This document shows, piece after piece, positions 20,351-32,239 of a stretch of DNA of 64,000 bases. The stretch's first letter is position 1. Each line of letters opens with the position of its first letter. Source of the stretch: Isoetes taiwanensis (Eukaryota > Streptophyta > Lycopodiopsida > Isoetales > Isoetaceae); NCBI GenBank assembly GCA_021234155.1, contig JAJEKV010000005.1, forward strand, positions 1,428,001-1,492,000. The letters are read 5' to 3'. Position numbers and translations under genes: made by a program. The notes under the pieces were generated by a model. It was not told the DNA's origin, ran no database searches, and worked only from the letters and a program-made list of their open reading frames with translations.

Positions 20351-23300
20351 GTCTGGTCGCTTCTAGAACATGCTAAAAAGTTACAGAGCTCCAAATCGCC
20401 TGAAATTTGTTGCAATAGGACTGTTAGAAAGCCTAGAATCCATTTATAACCTCAAATTAGGCTAGAAATGTCAAACCCCAGCTCAAAATGACCAAAATTG
20501 CTCAAACCCTTGAATTGTTTTTCCAAACTGTAGTTTGTTTGTAGATAGAAGCATACCCCATTAGTAGCTCGCAAGTATTGCTCCCGGCTCGAAGCTGATG
20601 CCTTACTCCTAGATAGAAGTGCCTAAGAACACCCCTTTGTTATAGTCATCTAGACCTCAGCATAGCAACCCAAGTCCAAGCATTAGGTACATCACCTGCT
20701 CATGCCCAAGGCGTAAACCACGACCTAATTACATTGTCCTTCTAATAGAGTTTGACTTATATAGCCGCCACATTGACACTCCCTATTGCCAGGATACCTA
20801 GAAAGGAGCTAGAATCTAGAGTTGCCCAAGTCACTCCATGTGTAGAGATTGGAGTCCCCCAAACCAACTTTGCTAGGACCTTAGAGTATGCCTCAAACAT
20901 CATGGAGGTTTTGCAAACAACCCTCATTTCATGCCATACCACACGTCCTAATGTCCATAGACTTGTAGATTATAGATATGTCTCGATGTCTTTTGCTCGA
21001 GCCATCTTGCTTGCTTATAGAGCCCAGGAATGTTGTAGGAGAGCCCTTCAAGTAGACCCTTAGACTCTAGAATATCTGGCGTTACTTTCGAAGGGCGGGG
21101 CGAGCCACGAGAAGAGCTAGAGCCTTCTTCTTGAAGACATCAAGGTCCCGGCCGATGTCTGAGACGAGATAAGGAGAGGAGACCCGAAAGGGGACCAAGA
21201 GGGAAGCACAACGACAAACACCTCAAGCCGACAAGCAGGTAGAGCGAGGACACCACCGGCCTACCATCAATCTTCATCAAATGGGAAGAATATTTGGTAA
21301 CCAACGACATCAAAAATTTTCTAGGTGTCAACTTCCGGCTACCACAACGAGGTCACATCGGAAAAGGATCTCGGCGCCTTCACCGACTCGGCGCACATGA
21401 GTTTCAAATGGAAGAGCATAAGGCAGCAAAATATAGGTGCGGGGAAGGCGTTAGACATCGATGCAATTAGCATCACAAGCTAGGGCTAGAGGGCATAATC
21501 TTCCGTCGAGGAGAGAAGTCATGGCGACACGAGGGTGTATAGAAAACCGGGAGGAAGACAACCCCCGCGACATTGCAGCCCGGCTCAAGCGAATGTCATG
21601 CAACGTCAACAAAAGGAGCAACCAAGCTAAGCAACAACAAAGCACCTAAGGCTAATCGGGACAAGCTTCCGGCTACCTTGCACCAGCGAGAGAACTTTCA
21701 TCGGTTCCAAAAGTAGGAGACCATGAGGGGAGGAGGCGATATCGGAGAACATCTCAGGCTTCGAAGGCCTATATCGACACTAGGGGCAAGATCAAGGAGG
21801 AGAATATTCTGCTCAAGCAGAATTCGGACCCGGAACACCTAGAAACCAAAGGAAGGGCGGCTTTACTACGTCGGCCAAGGAGTCACGAGACTTCGAATGG
21901 ATAGGACCCAAAGGGACGAGGAGGCGACCTAGCCAGAGGTAGAAATCACATAAAAGCGACCAGAAGGAACTATGGTAGGTGCAATGGAGATGACCACACT
22001 TCGGGCCACAGGAGAAGCACCTCGGAATGAAGCAAAGCCCAAGCAACGAGTCGCTCTTTCGGAAATTCAACTGCGGAGGAGGAATGACAATGCCTGCCTA
22101 CCGACCATGATCTCAAAGCTTCGAAGACATCCAAGAATGCCCAATTGCAACACCTAGGTGATCCTACTCAAGCGATCAATGGCACCGCACGCCCGGCAAC
22201 CTTACTGTGACACCTTTGCATGTAGGGGCGTTGGCCCCACCGCGCATTCCTCACGACGGACATACAAATTAAGGAGGAGCATCTTTTCAAGGGATCACAT
22301 CGACGAACACTCTTTCGCAACTTGGCGCGACGAGCTCGGATCAGACATGAAGCTCAACAATAGTAGCGACATCTCAAGGAATCCGCGAGTCAACGGAACA
22401 AAGAAGATCAAAGCAACAATCAATAACCAAATGCGATGGGAGGAAGGAAACCCTAAAAAAGAGTATAAACATTTAAGTAGAACTTCGTAGTTGTTTTGAA
22501 AAAAGTGGATGAATTAAAAATCCCAATGTAAATGCATTATATGTCTATTGTATATCTCGGGTGCTCCACGGATATATAGTGGAGAAACATGAGTTTAGAG
22601 TCATGTTTTATGGACTTAAGCGCTTAGATCGAAACTCCTTCCGCCCGACTAACAAAGGGAGGAAGCAAGGAGGCACAACTATAGCCCAAGACCAAAATGG
22701 AAGAGCAAGTACGAGGAGAGCGACCCGAGGCCAAAAGCAAACCTTCGACTCCAAACACCGGAAATGCCCTCAAGCGAAGACTGCAGAGCCACCCAATGTT
22801 AGAATAAGAGACAACACGGTCATGTCAAGATCATCAGCGGCACGAACATCGTCGAGGCGCAACACTACCTCTTGTAAGCGGTGGACGCAGCGAACTTATG
22901 ACACGAAGTGGCCTCAACAATAGAAGGAGGAACATGACATCAATCGAGCCAACTAAGAAGGCAACATCTCGGCGACCATAATTCCGCCTTGTGGTAATAT
23001 AGGGTGATTGCTATGACCGCAGTATTAGATGGAGATGCACTTATGAAAACTAGCGTGACAAGGAGATATGCCTTCAACAACTAGGTGATGGCAAATCCGG
23101 TACTCCTACTAGTAGTTAGAAGAGAAGAAGCCCGATCGTTATCTCTGGCATGTGGCGATCAAGCGCCCAAAGGTAGAAGCATTGACACCTTAACGACAAG
23201 GATAACAACTGAAAGCACCTTGGCAAAAGAGAGTTCAAAATAATAGCCGGGCTATTCAGCGACAAGAGTATATCTAAGGTAGGTACTTCTTCAACTCAAA

Positions 23301-24262
23301 GGGTCAAGGCTGCGTAGATACAAGGATCCATCATCCCGGCAATAGGTCATGAAATCGAAAGGCTGGAGAAGTGCTAGCAAATCGACTTCTTCCACGAGCT
23401 CCTAGAGGCAACAGCGGGGAGGATCAAAAGCGGCGAGCACAATCAAAGCCACGGAAGGTACCTCAAAACAAGAAGATGGCATAGCATGGAGCGTGACAAC
23501 GTCAAGCCATGTGATCGAGGGGATCAAGCGAGGAAGTTTGGGCTTCGATGGAGAACCAACTAGGCGAGGCGAAATGATGACTTGCAAGCGGACTTGCATG
23601 CAACAGTGAACAAGGATGAACGATTCAAAGAACAACTGCTAAGAGAACACCTCCAGGAAGAGTATTGCCAAAGGAATCGCGCCGCGACCTCAAAGAGGCA
23701 TACCAAATGGCTTCAAGTATCATGAAGGGAAAACAATTACACCAGAAACGGGGATCGGAAGCGGACTGAAATGTCGAAGCATCAGCGACCAGCACACCTT
23801 TCGTTAGAATGTGATGCAAAGCGTGTTGTGCCATAGTCGACAAACATCGGAGGCCCCAAGTATATCAACAAGTTACCACAGATGCAGTGGCGATACAAAT
23901 AGGAGGATATATATCGTCAACACCATTGCAGGAAGGAACAGCGATGACATCACCCGCGAGGTAGGTGTGCAACTTCGAAGGAGGCACAAGGGGGAACCTA
24001 ATAGCTCTAGTAGTAATTGTAATTATGTAAGCTATATGTTTTGCATGTATAGTTCCCTTGTTATTCCTTCCCTCCCATAGCGTAACGGATCAAAGGAAGA
24101 GATGTCATGCAAGTTGGGGGTGAAGCAATCAACATCGTCAACACTCTTGAACAACACGATAGCGACAAGAGGGACTCGATTATGAGACATCGATGGAGTC
24201 GAAGAAATAATATCGGATCTGATGTCGTCCTTTGGGCGCCAAGACAAAAGAGTTCAAGATGA
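20351..24262. other. interior of the LTR element, no recognised gene
   Basis: Purine-rich plus strand with many short open stretches (for example 20752-21063, 22561-22923) that fit no family. Words such as ACATC, CTTCGAAG and CAAGG are over-frequent. It is probably non-coding filler or strongly decayed gag. Confidence 0.4.
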
Positions 24263-24499
24263 AAGATCTTTTTCAAGCGGTGTCACCTTGGGGCTTTTGA
24301 AAAGTGGCATGGAAGATTTCAAGTGATCAACTACACCATCAAGCCACCCGACAATGAGAGGCTTCTGAACAAAGTCAACCTCTACATCAAGGGAGCCACC
24401 GTCAAGGAGGCCGAAGTTTCAAAGCGACTCGGAAGAACGTCCTTTGCTACTTCAAGCGGGCAACAAGTGGATGAGCTTCTAGCAAGCTCAAGGATCTAA
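24263..24499 (+). pseudogene. C-terminal coding remnant in the LTR element
   Basis: A 79-codon stretch without stop, low in rare residues, reads AFEKWHGRFQVINYTIKPP and KVNLYIKGATVKEAEVSKRL before a TAA. It has no Met and looks like the tail of a protein. I do not recognise it. A gag remnant is possible from its position. Confidence 0.3.
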
Positions 24500-26500
24500 G
24501 GCCATGGGGCCTAGTAGGTTAAATGTAGGGATGGTAACATCCATATTGGGATAGAATGCAATTCGGATATTCTCGTTGAAAGGATTGCCCAATTGGGAAA
24601 AGCATAGAAGTAACTAAAATTATACGATTGTTAGGACATCCAACATATTGAAACCACTTGGTGAGATTGATCACCTCGCTAAGAATGAATCTTTACTAGG
24701 ATAATTGTTGACCATGTATAAATCTAGTATCTCCAAAGAATAATCAAACCGAAGAAAAAAGTAATCTAACAAGTCCGGCCAACTTGTTACGATGACATCA
24801 ATTCGATTGGTAGGAATATTCAAAGAGTTTAAATAACTAAGAAAGGGGAATCTCTAGAATAATAAAAGAATAGTACATGCAAGGTACATCTAAAATAAAA
24901 ATATAGTAATCAAATAGTCCTTTTGAGACAAAAGGAATTGTCGTCATGACAAAACCTTGTGGTTTAGAATCGTTCTAACTAAGTAGGTAACCCGTAACTA
25001 TATTGAAATAAATGATAACATAACATGTATATCCATCTTAGATGGTTATATATGTTAGCTAAGGCGAGTAAATTAATGCGCTAAGCAAGAAGCGTATAAC
25101 CTCTTAAGGGGAGAGAATATATATGATGTTGTGTACAACATCGTTGAAGGGGTGCAGGACCATTTTCTTTTCGAAGAAAGTGGGACAGCTCAATCTTACG
25201 ATTGAACGTACTTGCACCGAATTGACTGACCCGTAGAATAGAGTTCACTCCGGCAATGGCCGAAGCGAATAGAGCGTAAGATAGATAGATAGATAGCTCA
25301 GGAGGTCTTCAACGTGCGAGACTGACGTAGTAGCTAACTACATCAATGAAGTGGAGCAAAACTATGGGAGCAATGCAACGACCAAATCATCTCCAAAATT
25401 ACTCTGACGCCGGCGTTCTAGCCTAAGGTAAGGCGTGCGCATGTAGTATAAGCTTCAATGTGTCTTATTGATAAGTTAAATATAGATCCTAATAACTGCA
25501 TAGAAATTGTTGTACGTATATGTATCATAGGGAAATAAGTTAAATAACAACGATAATATGAGGTAGCATGTTAATTAATCCTTCGCAAGGATGCAATTCC
25601 TTCCAAGGATAGCTATATGACCTCGGGGTCCTTATAAATATAAATAGAAAATAGAATTCAGATATACTTAAGTGCATCTTAGGGATATCCTTCCAAGGGT
25701 AATGCAGGACCCAAGGAAGAGAATAAGAAGCACATCTAATTCTTGTGTATGATAATTAAAACCTTGTCTATGATACAATAGGTCTAAATCAGGGTTATTA
25801 TTTAAATAATCGCAATCTAAAAGTCGTTAAATATTGCAAAGCTTAGAGTAAATATAATGGTACTATCGGAAGTAATGTATCCGATACTATGATAATGTTA
25901 ATTCATAAATATTACCTTAGGGTAATTATGTTAATCACATGCATTAAAGGAGCCAGTAAAAATTGGCTCAGGCATGTCGATTGGTGTTTAGATTAGTTTC
26001 ATGTGTAGTTAAGATTAATCTACGCATGCAACCTATGCCAGGTATGAGTTGCATGCGTAGTTAGCGATGATGGGACCACTACGGTGATCTCTAGGACGTG
26101 GTGTAATGTCAATGTAGGCATGACCGCGTTTCCGCTTGGATGAGTGGAAGGTAGATTAGAAAGTCTACTTCTGTTCCACGGAAGTAGACGACCTCGAGAG
26201 AAAGGAGGTCATTAAGGAATGCATTGATAGGAAAGGCACCTTTAGCCCCATATATGCTTTGATAGGAGGAATCTATCCTTCACGCCCCCCACGCGGGAAG
26301 GATATCCTCCACGTTGGGCAACTAGAGGTGTAGGCCACGATGGAAGAATCATCCTCTTCCTACGCCGGGAGATTAGCCATGCATTCATGTAGATAGGTGG
26401 GGTGGTCACCATATAACCAAAATTTTATTAATAATTAATAATAGGTAGTGTCGACTTGCAGGCCAATAGAGCGCTCCGGAGGGCAAGGAGGTCGAACTAC
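24500..26500. other. AT-rich interior with short inverted repeats
   Basis: No coding is seen. It contains GATGTTGT/ACAACATC arms (about 25121-25142), a short GATA run (about 25280) and several ATCCTT..AAGGAT pairs (25570-25700). Confidence 0.4.
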
Positions 26501-26502
26501 GA

Positions 26503-27030
26503 AGGCTTGCAACACAAATTTTTGTTATAATGTGTTGCAAGGGATGAAGAGTACCTTAGAAGTGTAAATTTTGTATGAAATTAATAAACTTTGATAAACG
26601 TAAATGTTGTATTAAGTAAAGGTTAATAATTACCTTGCGTGGATTAAGTTATGAAAGTGATAAGTTAATTGGATAATGAAATAGTACAGTAATGTCTTAA
26701 ACATTACCTTAGAGTAATTCTAATAATTAAGATAGTAAGTATGTAATTATAGATATTGTAAAATTAATGCATGATTTTAAGGTGCGAAGACTTGCAACAC
26801 AAATTTTGTTGCAATGTGTTGCAAGGAATGAAGAGTACCTTAAATAATAATTGTACATGAAATTGTTAAATTGTGATAAACTAAATGTTGTGATAATAGA
26901 AACTAATAAGTATCTTGTTTTAGTAGAAGTTACGAATTGACAAGTTATTTGATAATGTAATGGCGTAATAATGATTTAAAAGTATTACCTTAAGGTAATC
27001 GTAATAAATACGTAAGTATTATAGTAGTAT
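26503..27030. repeat. two direct units of about 285 bp, each opening with a conserved hairpin
   Basis: Each unit starts with arms CTTGCAACACA / TGTGTTGCAAG (26506-26516 with 26531-26541, and 26791-26801 with 26815-26825). Then follow GATGAAGAGTACCTT or GAATGAAGAGTACCTT, GATAAAC, a TAATTACC-like stretch and ATTACCTTARRGTAAT. The hairpin arms are perfectly kept while the bodies have drifted. Confidence 0.65.
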
Positions 27031-27112
27031 ATCGTATGCATCAGGTTGATTGCAGGTTAGGAAGATCCCAAGGTGGGGAGACCCGCGATCTTTGCGGGGG
27101 CGACATCATTTC

Positions 27113-27126
27113 AAGGTGGGGGAGAA
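27113..27126 (+). other. polypurine tract
   Basis: AAGGTGGGGGAGAA directly precedes the TGTGATG start of the 3' LTR. The chromovirus has AAGGGGGGGGAGAA in the same place. Confidence 0.8.
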
Positions 27127-28792
27127 TGTGATGTTCGGCCTGATTATCGCTCGAGCGTTATGTTATGCTTTGCCTGCAAATCAGCATTACCGCCACCCCC
27201 AACCGGCGTGTATGCCGTGTAGCCAGGCTAGTAGCCCTAGGGGGCAACTTGCAAGGAGTGTGCATTTAGTAATGTGCACACTAAACCATGTGCACATTCA
27301 CTTAGGTGCACATTTTCCCATATGGCCACTCTATGCCAAGTGGGCCACACCCATAGGTGCAATTAATGTGCACACATTTCCATGTGAGCACATTTGGGTG
27401 CACACATTTCCATGTGGGCACATTTGGCCACCTAGCCATTAGAGGCAAGTGGGCCCATTTCCAATTATCCCACATGCCTAAAGGGGATAATTGGAAACCC
27501 TAGCCAACCCCTTGTCTATTTAGGGTGAGAAATCCTAACTCACCCAATTTTCGTTTCTAAGATTCCAGGACTCTGTTTGAGCTGCCCCAAAGGTCAAAAC
27601 CGCCTCCCAGATGCTGTCTGAGAGAATTGCATCATTAGTTTTCCTTGATTCGAGGAGCATCTCAGCGGGATGGTGAGGCTCCAGTCGGGAGGAGGAACTC
27701 AGGATCGGGTATTTAGGCAATTTAATAGTCTAAACCCCATTTCGACCATCGAATCGGTGGGTTTAGCCTCTTAAATTGCCCATAGCGACCCTCTAGTTCT
27801 CTAGATAGCAGATTCTAACTAAAGAACCTAACTCTATGATGTAGATTAGATCTAGTTCTTTAGTTCTCTGTGAAAATATATGGATGATGTATCTCTATGA
27901 ACTCCTTGTATTGGGAAGGGGGGTAGAGACCTAAAGCTTTGTAGTTGATGCTCCTAGAGTAGCCTCTCTAGCACCTTTGTAGATGCGGCCTGTGCACAAG
28001 AGCCACACACGGTTGTGGGTGAAGGGGCAGGCCCGGCTTATAAGGAGGTTAGGTGTTGACTCTTGAGCGATCCCTATGGTGTGTTAGTGCTCACAGGGGA
28101 TCATTGTGACTAGGTCTAATGGCTTGCCCTTTAGCGTGTGGGCAAGGCATGGTCTCATTTTCGTGAGGTGGTGGATATGACCTTCCATTGAGTTCAAGTC
28201 GAATACGGGCGGTGGCCCTCTAGTCACCTTAAGTCGACATGTAGATCTCGGGGGAGTGATCCCTACGCTCCATCCGGGACTGGGGAGATGCAACCCGGGA
28301 ATAGCCTTTGGCTATGCACCGTGAGCTTCTGATCGAGTCCCAACACTTTTCAGCCTACTCAAAGTGTGCACGGGGAGGGGCGGATGGAGTGGACTACCCA
28401 TTGCCATGTTCTTATGCCGGTAAAATCCATTGCCATGAATTACATGCGCAATGAACTCTGGAGACCCAGGCTTGTCAGTCCGTCCCTGTGTCTGAGCCTT
28501 GGGTAGGATTTCCCATATGCATTGTGCTGATCATTGTCTATTGCAGATGTGATGTGCCACCCTAGGGGTGGATATATGTGTTGCTCTTATATACTGACAT
28601 GTATGTTTACGCTTCCGCAGCTAGGTAGGCCCTGAGGGAGACGGGGTAAAATGACCCCTTCACTCTTCCCACTGGAACCCGTCACGGTTGCAATGTCATG
28701 TGGAGGGCCCTGTATCGGCATGGAGCTGGTATGGGGGAAGAACTCCTGTTTGTGTACGGTGAGTGCACCGTATGCGAGTAGGGGACGTCACA
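27127..28792 (+). repeat. 3' LTR (complete)
   Basis: Runs from TGTGATGTT to GACGTCACA, 1,666 bp, followed by TCTTG. Its last 245 bp, missing from the 5' LTR, resemble the chromovirus LTR end (GTGATG..ACCC, CGCTTCCGC). Confidence 0.8.
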
Positions 28793-28797
28793 TCTTG

Positions 28798-29778
28798 CAT
28801 TTTCTTGCATTGTTAGACTGTACATAGTTTCGTATGTGTGCCTAATTTCTCAATTTCAAGATCTTTTACTTTGTGCCCACAATAGCCCAAACTTACAATC
28901 TTCCTCGAAATGAAAATAATTACATCATCTAGAAGAAAATGATTCAAATGCCCATATATTTTCCAAAAATTACAAAGACATTATTATACACTATCTTAAG
29001 TTCATCACTGGTATCTTTTAGTTGACTTTGCGCTCAATTAGCTTATTTTCCTAATATTACCACTTTGAAACTAGACATGAGGAAGACAAAGGAACAATTC
29101 CAAGTCATAAGACGTTACTCCCATATAAGATTAACATTTTAAAAAATGAAATCTGGATACCTTATAACAGTCTACATGTGATCTTAGAGAAACTTGAGAG
29201 AAGCTTTTCCAATCCAAAATTTAGGAAAATACTGAAGAATTTAGGAATGTAAGGAAAATCCTAAGAAATATAAGCAAATAAAACATGAAAAATACGAGAA
29301 AAATCTAGTGAATGTTAAAGGAATCTTGATGATATCTTAGAGGAATCTAAGGAAATCTTAAAGACTTTGACAAAAACTTAGAGAATCAGTGGAATCTCGA
29401 GGATGGAAATTCAAGAGAACCTAGGAGAGTACTAAGGGAGTCTTAGAGAGAATCTTCTTGACTTGGTGTGGTGTCTTGTCTAAATTTGGAGGAATCAGAC
29501 AATCAGAATGGATCTCCTATAATCTTGGTAAGTCTTTAGGGAAGCATAGGGAGTTAAGTAAATGCTTAAGAGATGTAAGAAAATTTGTGGCAATCTTGAA
29601 GAATGCGACATGTCTGAGGGGATGTTCTTGAAATCCTAAGGAATTTGTAAGGAATCCTAAGGATATTCATATGTAATTTGACTTGACTTTTTATCTTGCC
29701 CTTGACGCTATACATTGACTTCACCTCATAGATTGGCTTTGATAGGACTATGTGGTTTGACTTTCACTTTTGAAGTAG
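28798..29778. other. old AT-rich sequence with degenerate short repeats
   Basis: 29190-29660 is made of loosely repeated words such as GGAATCTTAAG and AAATCTTAGAG (about 18-22 bp apart). 29680-29778 repeats TTGACTTT-type words and resembles 35060-35320 on the other side of the LINE/Helitron block. No gene is seen. Confidence 0.45.
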
Positions 29779-29928
29779 TTTTTTTTTTTGAAAGACGTGA
29801 GACTCTTTTTTTTTAACAAGAATAAAGGCACAATACACAATGCACAGATAGGAATAAAACTCTAGTGGATAGGCTGACCCAACTAGGCACAAACATGCAT
29901 AAGAGGAACACTGTAAACTAGTTATGGT

Positions 29929-29945
29929 GCCCGGCATTGCCGGGC
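29929..29945 (-). other. Helitron 3' hairpin
   Basis: Arms GCCCGGC / GCCGGGC with a 3-nt loop, 7 nt before CTAG (29918-29921). Confidence 0.8.
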
Positions 29946-31329
29946 TTTCGTAACAATTTGAAGAGGAGAAGAGGCAGTTGTTTCATCATTGTCTAGAAAA
30001 GACATGTGGCTTGGAGATGGCAAAGGTAACATATGTTAAGTCTTCATTTATTAAGTTTTGGTTTTATTCACGATCATTGATCATTGAATCTTGTAAAGTG
30101 TTATATGATGACTCTGTTGTAAATTTGAATTTTCCCATTTTGTATGCACAGTTTGCATCCTCGCAACATAGATTTTAAGGCATGATGCAAAAACCGCTGT
30201 TACAATAGCAATTTGCAAAAGGGTATCTTTACTACCTAAACACATGCAGTTGTCCCATTACATCTTCTAGTCTTTGTGTGTCTTACAATTATGTTGTGAG
30301 ACGAATAAAACCATAATGCGCAGCCATGTATGTATGGCAAGCAAAACCATAGGAGTAAATAATTGCACATGAACATTGATATGCTCAAAATGGTGTGTAT
30401 TAAGTAATATATGTTATTAGCTCCCAATAGGAGCAACCTATCCTCATTCTGTGGTCTCATTCTATGGTCATTTCACAGTATTCTGGAAATACCAATATGA
30501 ACATGGTGAATTTAAACTATTCCATAGTGAGGTATTTCACTTGCAGTCTTTCATGAAACATATACTTCTAGAAATGAATCGATGGTTGGCTCAAAAGATC
30601 GGATTAGCATATCTAAGTTCGCTGCATGCAATACATTTAGCTAAGCAAAGAACACTCTTGACATATCGATGTCTATCTGCAAAGGCAGCAAGCAAGTCAT
30701 CAAAAAAAAGCCCATTGAATATTCTCCAAAATTTCTCATCTGTCACTTTCCGGTGAATTGAGTTGGGTGTCATCAGGATTTGGCTTGCCTTCAGTGTCAC
30801 TTAATTGCATGGAATTACTTCCTATTTCTCAATAATGCAGGAATATGTACAGATATTTGTGGTAAACCATAGATCAAGAAACCCAATGAACTGGATTCCT
30901 TAATAATTTCACTTAACACAGACCACAACTTCCTTTCAGTTGAGTTGTATGAAGAGCATTCTCATTCTTCACTTGCGTTAAAGATGGGAAGGCAAGTTCG
31001 TAACTTATCTGAACTTCTATACAAAAGATTAATACCTACGTAATAAGGCAACAAGCAACCGTTGAACTGCTGAAACATTATGATCTCTCTACATTGAGAT
31101 AACAATTCCACATTTTGTATACAGATTTTGATGGGAGCTGTATCTGCAAGTTGCAAGCTGGACACTGGGGCAGAGCTGCAGTCGTGATATTTGAACTTTC
31201 AAATCATCGAACATAAACGGCAAGCACCAATTTCTAGTGTTAAAATGCGGTATCAATACCATTAAAACTCAAATAGAGAGGAAATAATACTGCACAAATG
31301 TACACAGCGATGAAATGTTATTTTTCTTT
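29946..31329. other. Helitron interior, nothing recognised
   Basis: AT-rich. Short open stretches such as 30451-30756 match no family. Confidence 0.35.
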
Positions 31330-31467
31330 TTACATGGAAACAATGCCTTTCTCTCCTCTTTTCTCTCTTGCAGATGCCCTATCAACAGCCTCCATCATGG
31401 CCGCACTTGCTTTCAAGATATCCTGAATTTGCTCTTCCGTCACAGAGGTAGTGTCATAAACCTGAGT
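31330..31467 (-). pseudogene. captured terminal exon, function unknown
   Basis: After an acceptor-like CTTACAG, the minus strand reads TQVYDTTSVTEEQIQDIL, then KASAAMMEAVDRASAREKR and a TAA at 31330-31332. It looks like a genuine last exon (helical, charged). I do not recognise the parent gene. An upstream open stretch near 31600 (AIDSTEAKLKSKQTNRNVFG) may be another exon of it. Confidence 0.4.
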
Positions 31468-31799
31468 CTGTAAGTTAAAATCTTCCACTGGTTCTTTTCT
31501 AATTGTTCAAACATTTAAGTGTGTTTGCCAAGGACCTCCACTATCCATCTGCTTTTGGTCCAAAAACGTTCCTGTTGGTCTGCTTAGACTTTAGCTTTGC
31601 CTCTGTGCTGTCAATAGCCTTGGGAACCTAGTCAACCAAGATGGAACTCCAAGTCAAGAAACATTCAAAAAGTAAGAAGATATTCCTTTGCATCAATATC
31701 CCTACACAAATTGTTTTATATGAAAGATAATATGTGTGCTTCCAGATTTTTTACCAAGATAATATTGGAACACTTTCAAACCATGATTTGTTGATGTAC

Positions 31800-31980
31800 T
31801 GCGTGAATTGGGAAAAGGAATTCTTTCAGACTTTATAGTTGGCCTGAGAGTTATCTCAAAGTCTTATAAGAAGCACCTATCTATAGATGAGCAAGTCAAA
31901 AATTGGATGCATTAGTTTGATAGTGATATTCAGGATGGACATACAAAGGAGTTTGTTAAGGGAATGTGAAGTTCATGGAA
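31800..31980 (+). pseudogene. captured coding remnant, function unknown
   Basis: The plus strand reads DVLRELGKGILSDFIVGLRV, SKSYKKHLSIDEQVKNWMH, a stop, then FDSDIQDGHTKEFVKGM and a stop. Two in-frame stops show decay. The family is not recognised. Confidence 0.35.
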
Positions 31981-32137
31981 ATATTTACTGCCAAGACAAA
32001 AAAATATTTGTTTGATGGGCATATTAACAATTTCCTTAGATGAACTATCACGGATTTAAGCATTTTCTTTTCTTTCCCAAAGATGAAAATAAGAACTTGA
32101 AATGGACAGTAAGGTACTTGCTTAAATCATTTTGCAG

Positions 32138-32239
32138 AGAGCAAAACAAAGTCTAAGAGAAGGCTAAATGGAGGAGGGCATGAAGAGGAGGAAGATGAAG
32201 ATGAAGATGAAGAAGAAGACGGATCAGAAAAGGCACCAG
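32138..32239 (+). pseudogene. captured exon with acidic run
   Basis: Bracketed by TTTTGCAG and a GTAGAT donor, it reads SKTKSKRRLNGGGHEEEEDE and continues with Asp/Glu before GSEKAP. It is opposite in strand to the 31330-31467 and 34297-34363 exons, as expected of multiple captures. Confidence 0.4.

Larger units (their letters stand above)
18657..28792 (+). mobile_element. 10.1-kb non-autonomous LTR retrotransposon (LARD-like)
   Basis: Long direct repeats (18657-20113 and 27127-28792) begin TGTGAYGTT, the right one ends GACGTCACA, and the element is flanked by TCTTG on both sides. A plus-strand polypurine tract precedes the right LTR. The 7-kb interior has no gag, protease, RT or integrase motif. 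Stretches of the LTR (for example CTTGTATTGGGAAGGGG with GTAGAGACC, and GGAGGGGCGGATGGAGTGG) are shared with the LTR of the chromovirus at 45.5-58.6 kb when that is read on its own coding strand, and the PPT style is the same. I infer a non-autonomous relative mobilised by such elements. Confidence 0.8.
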
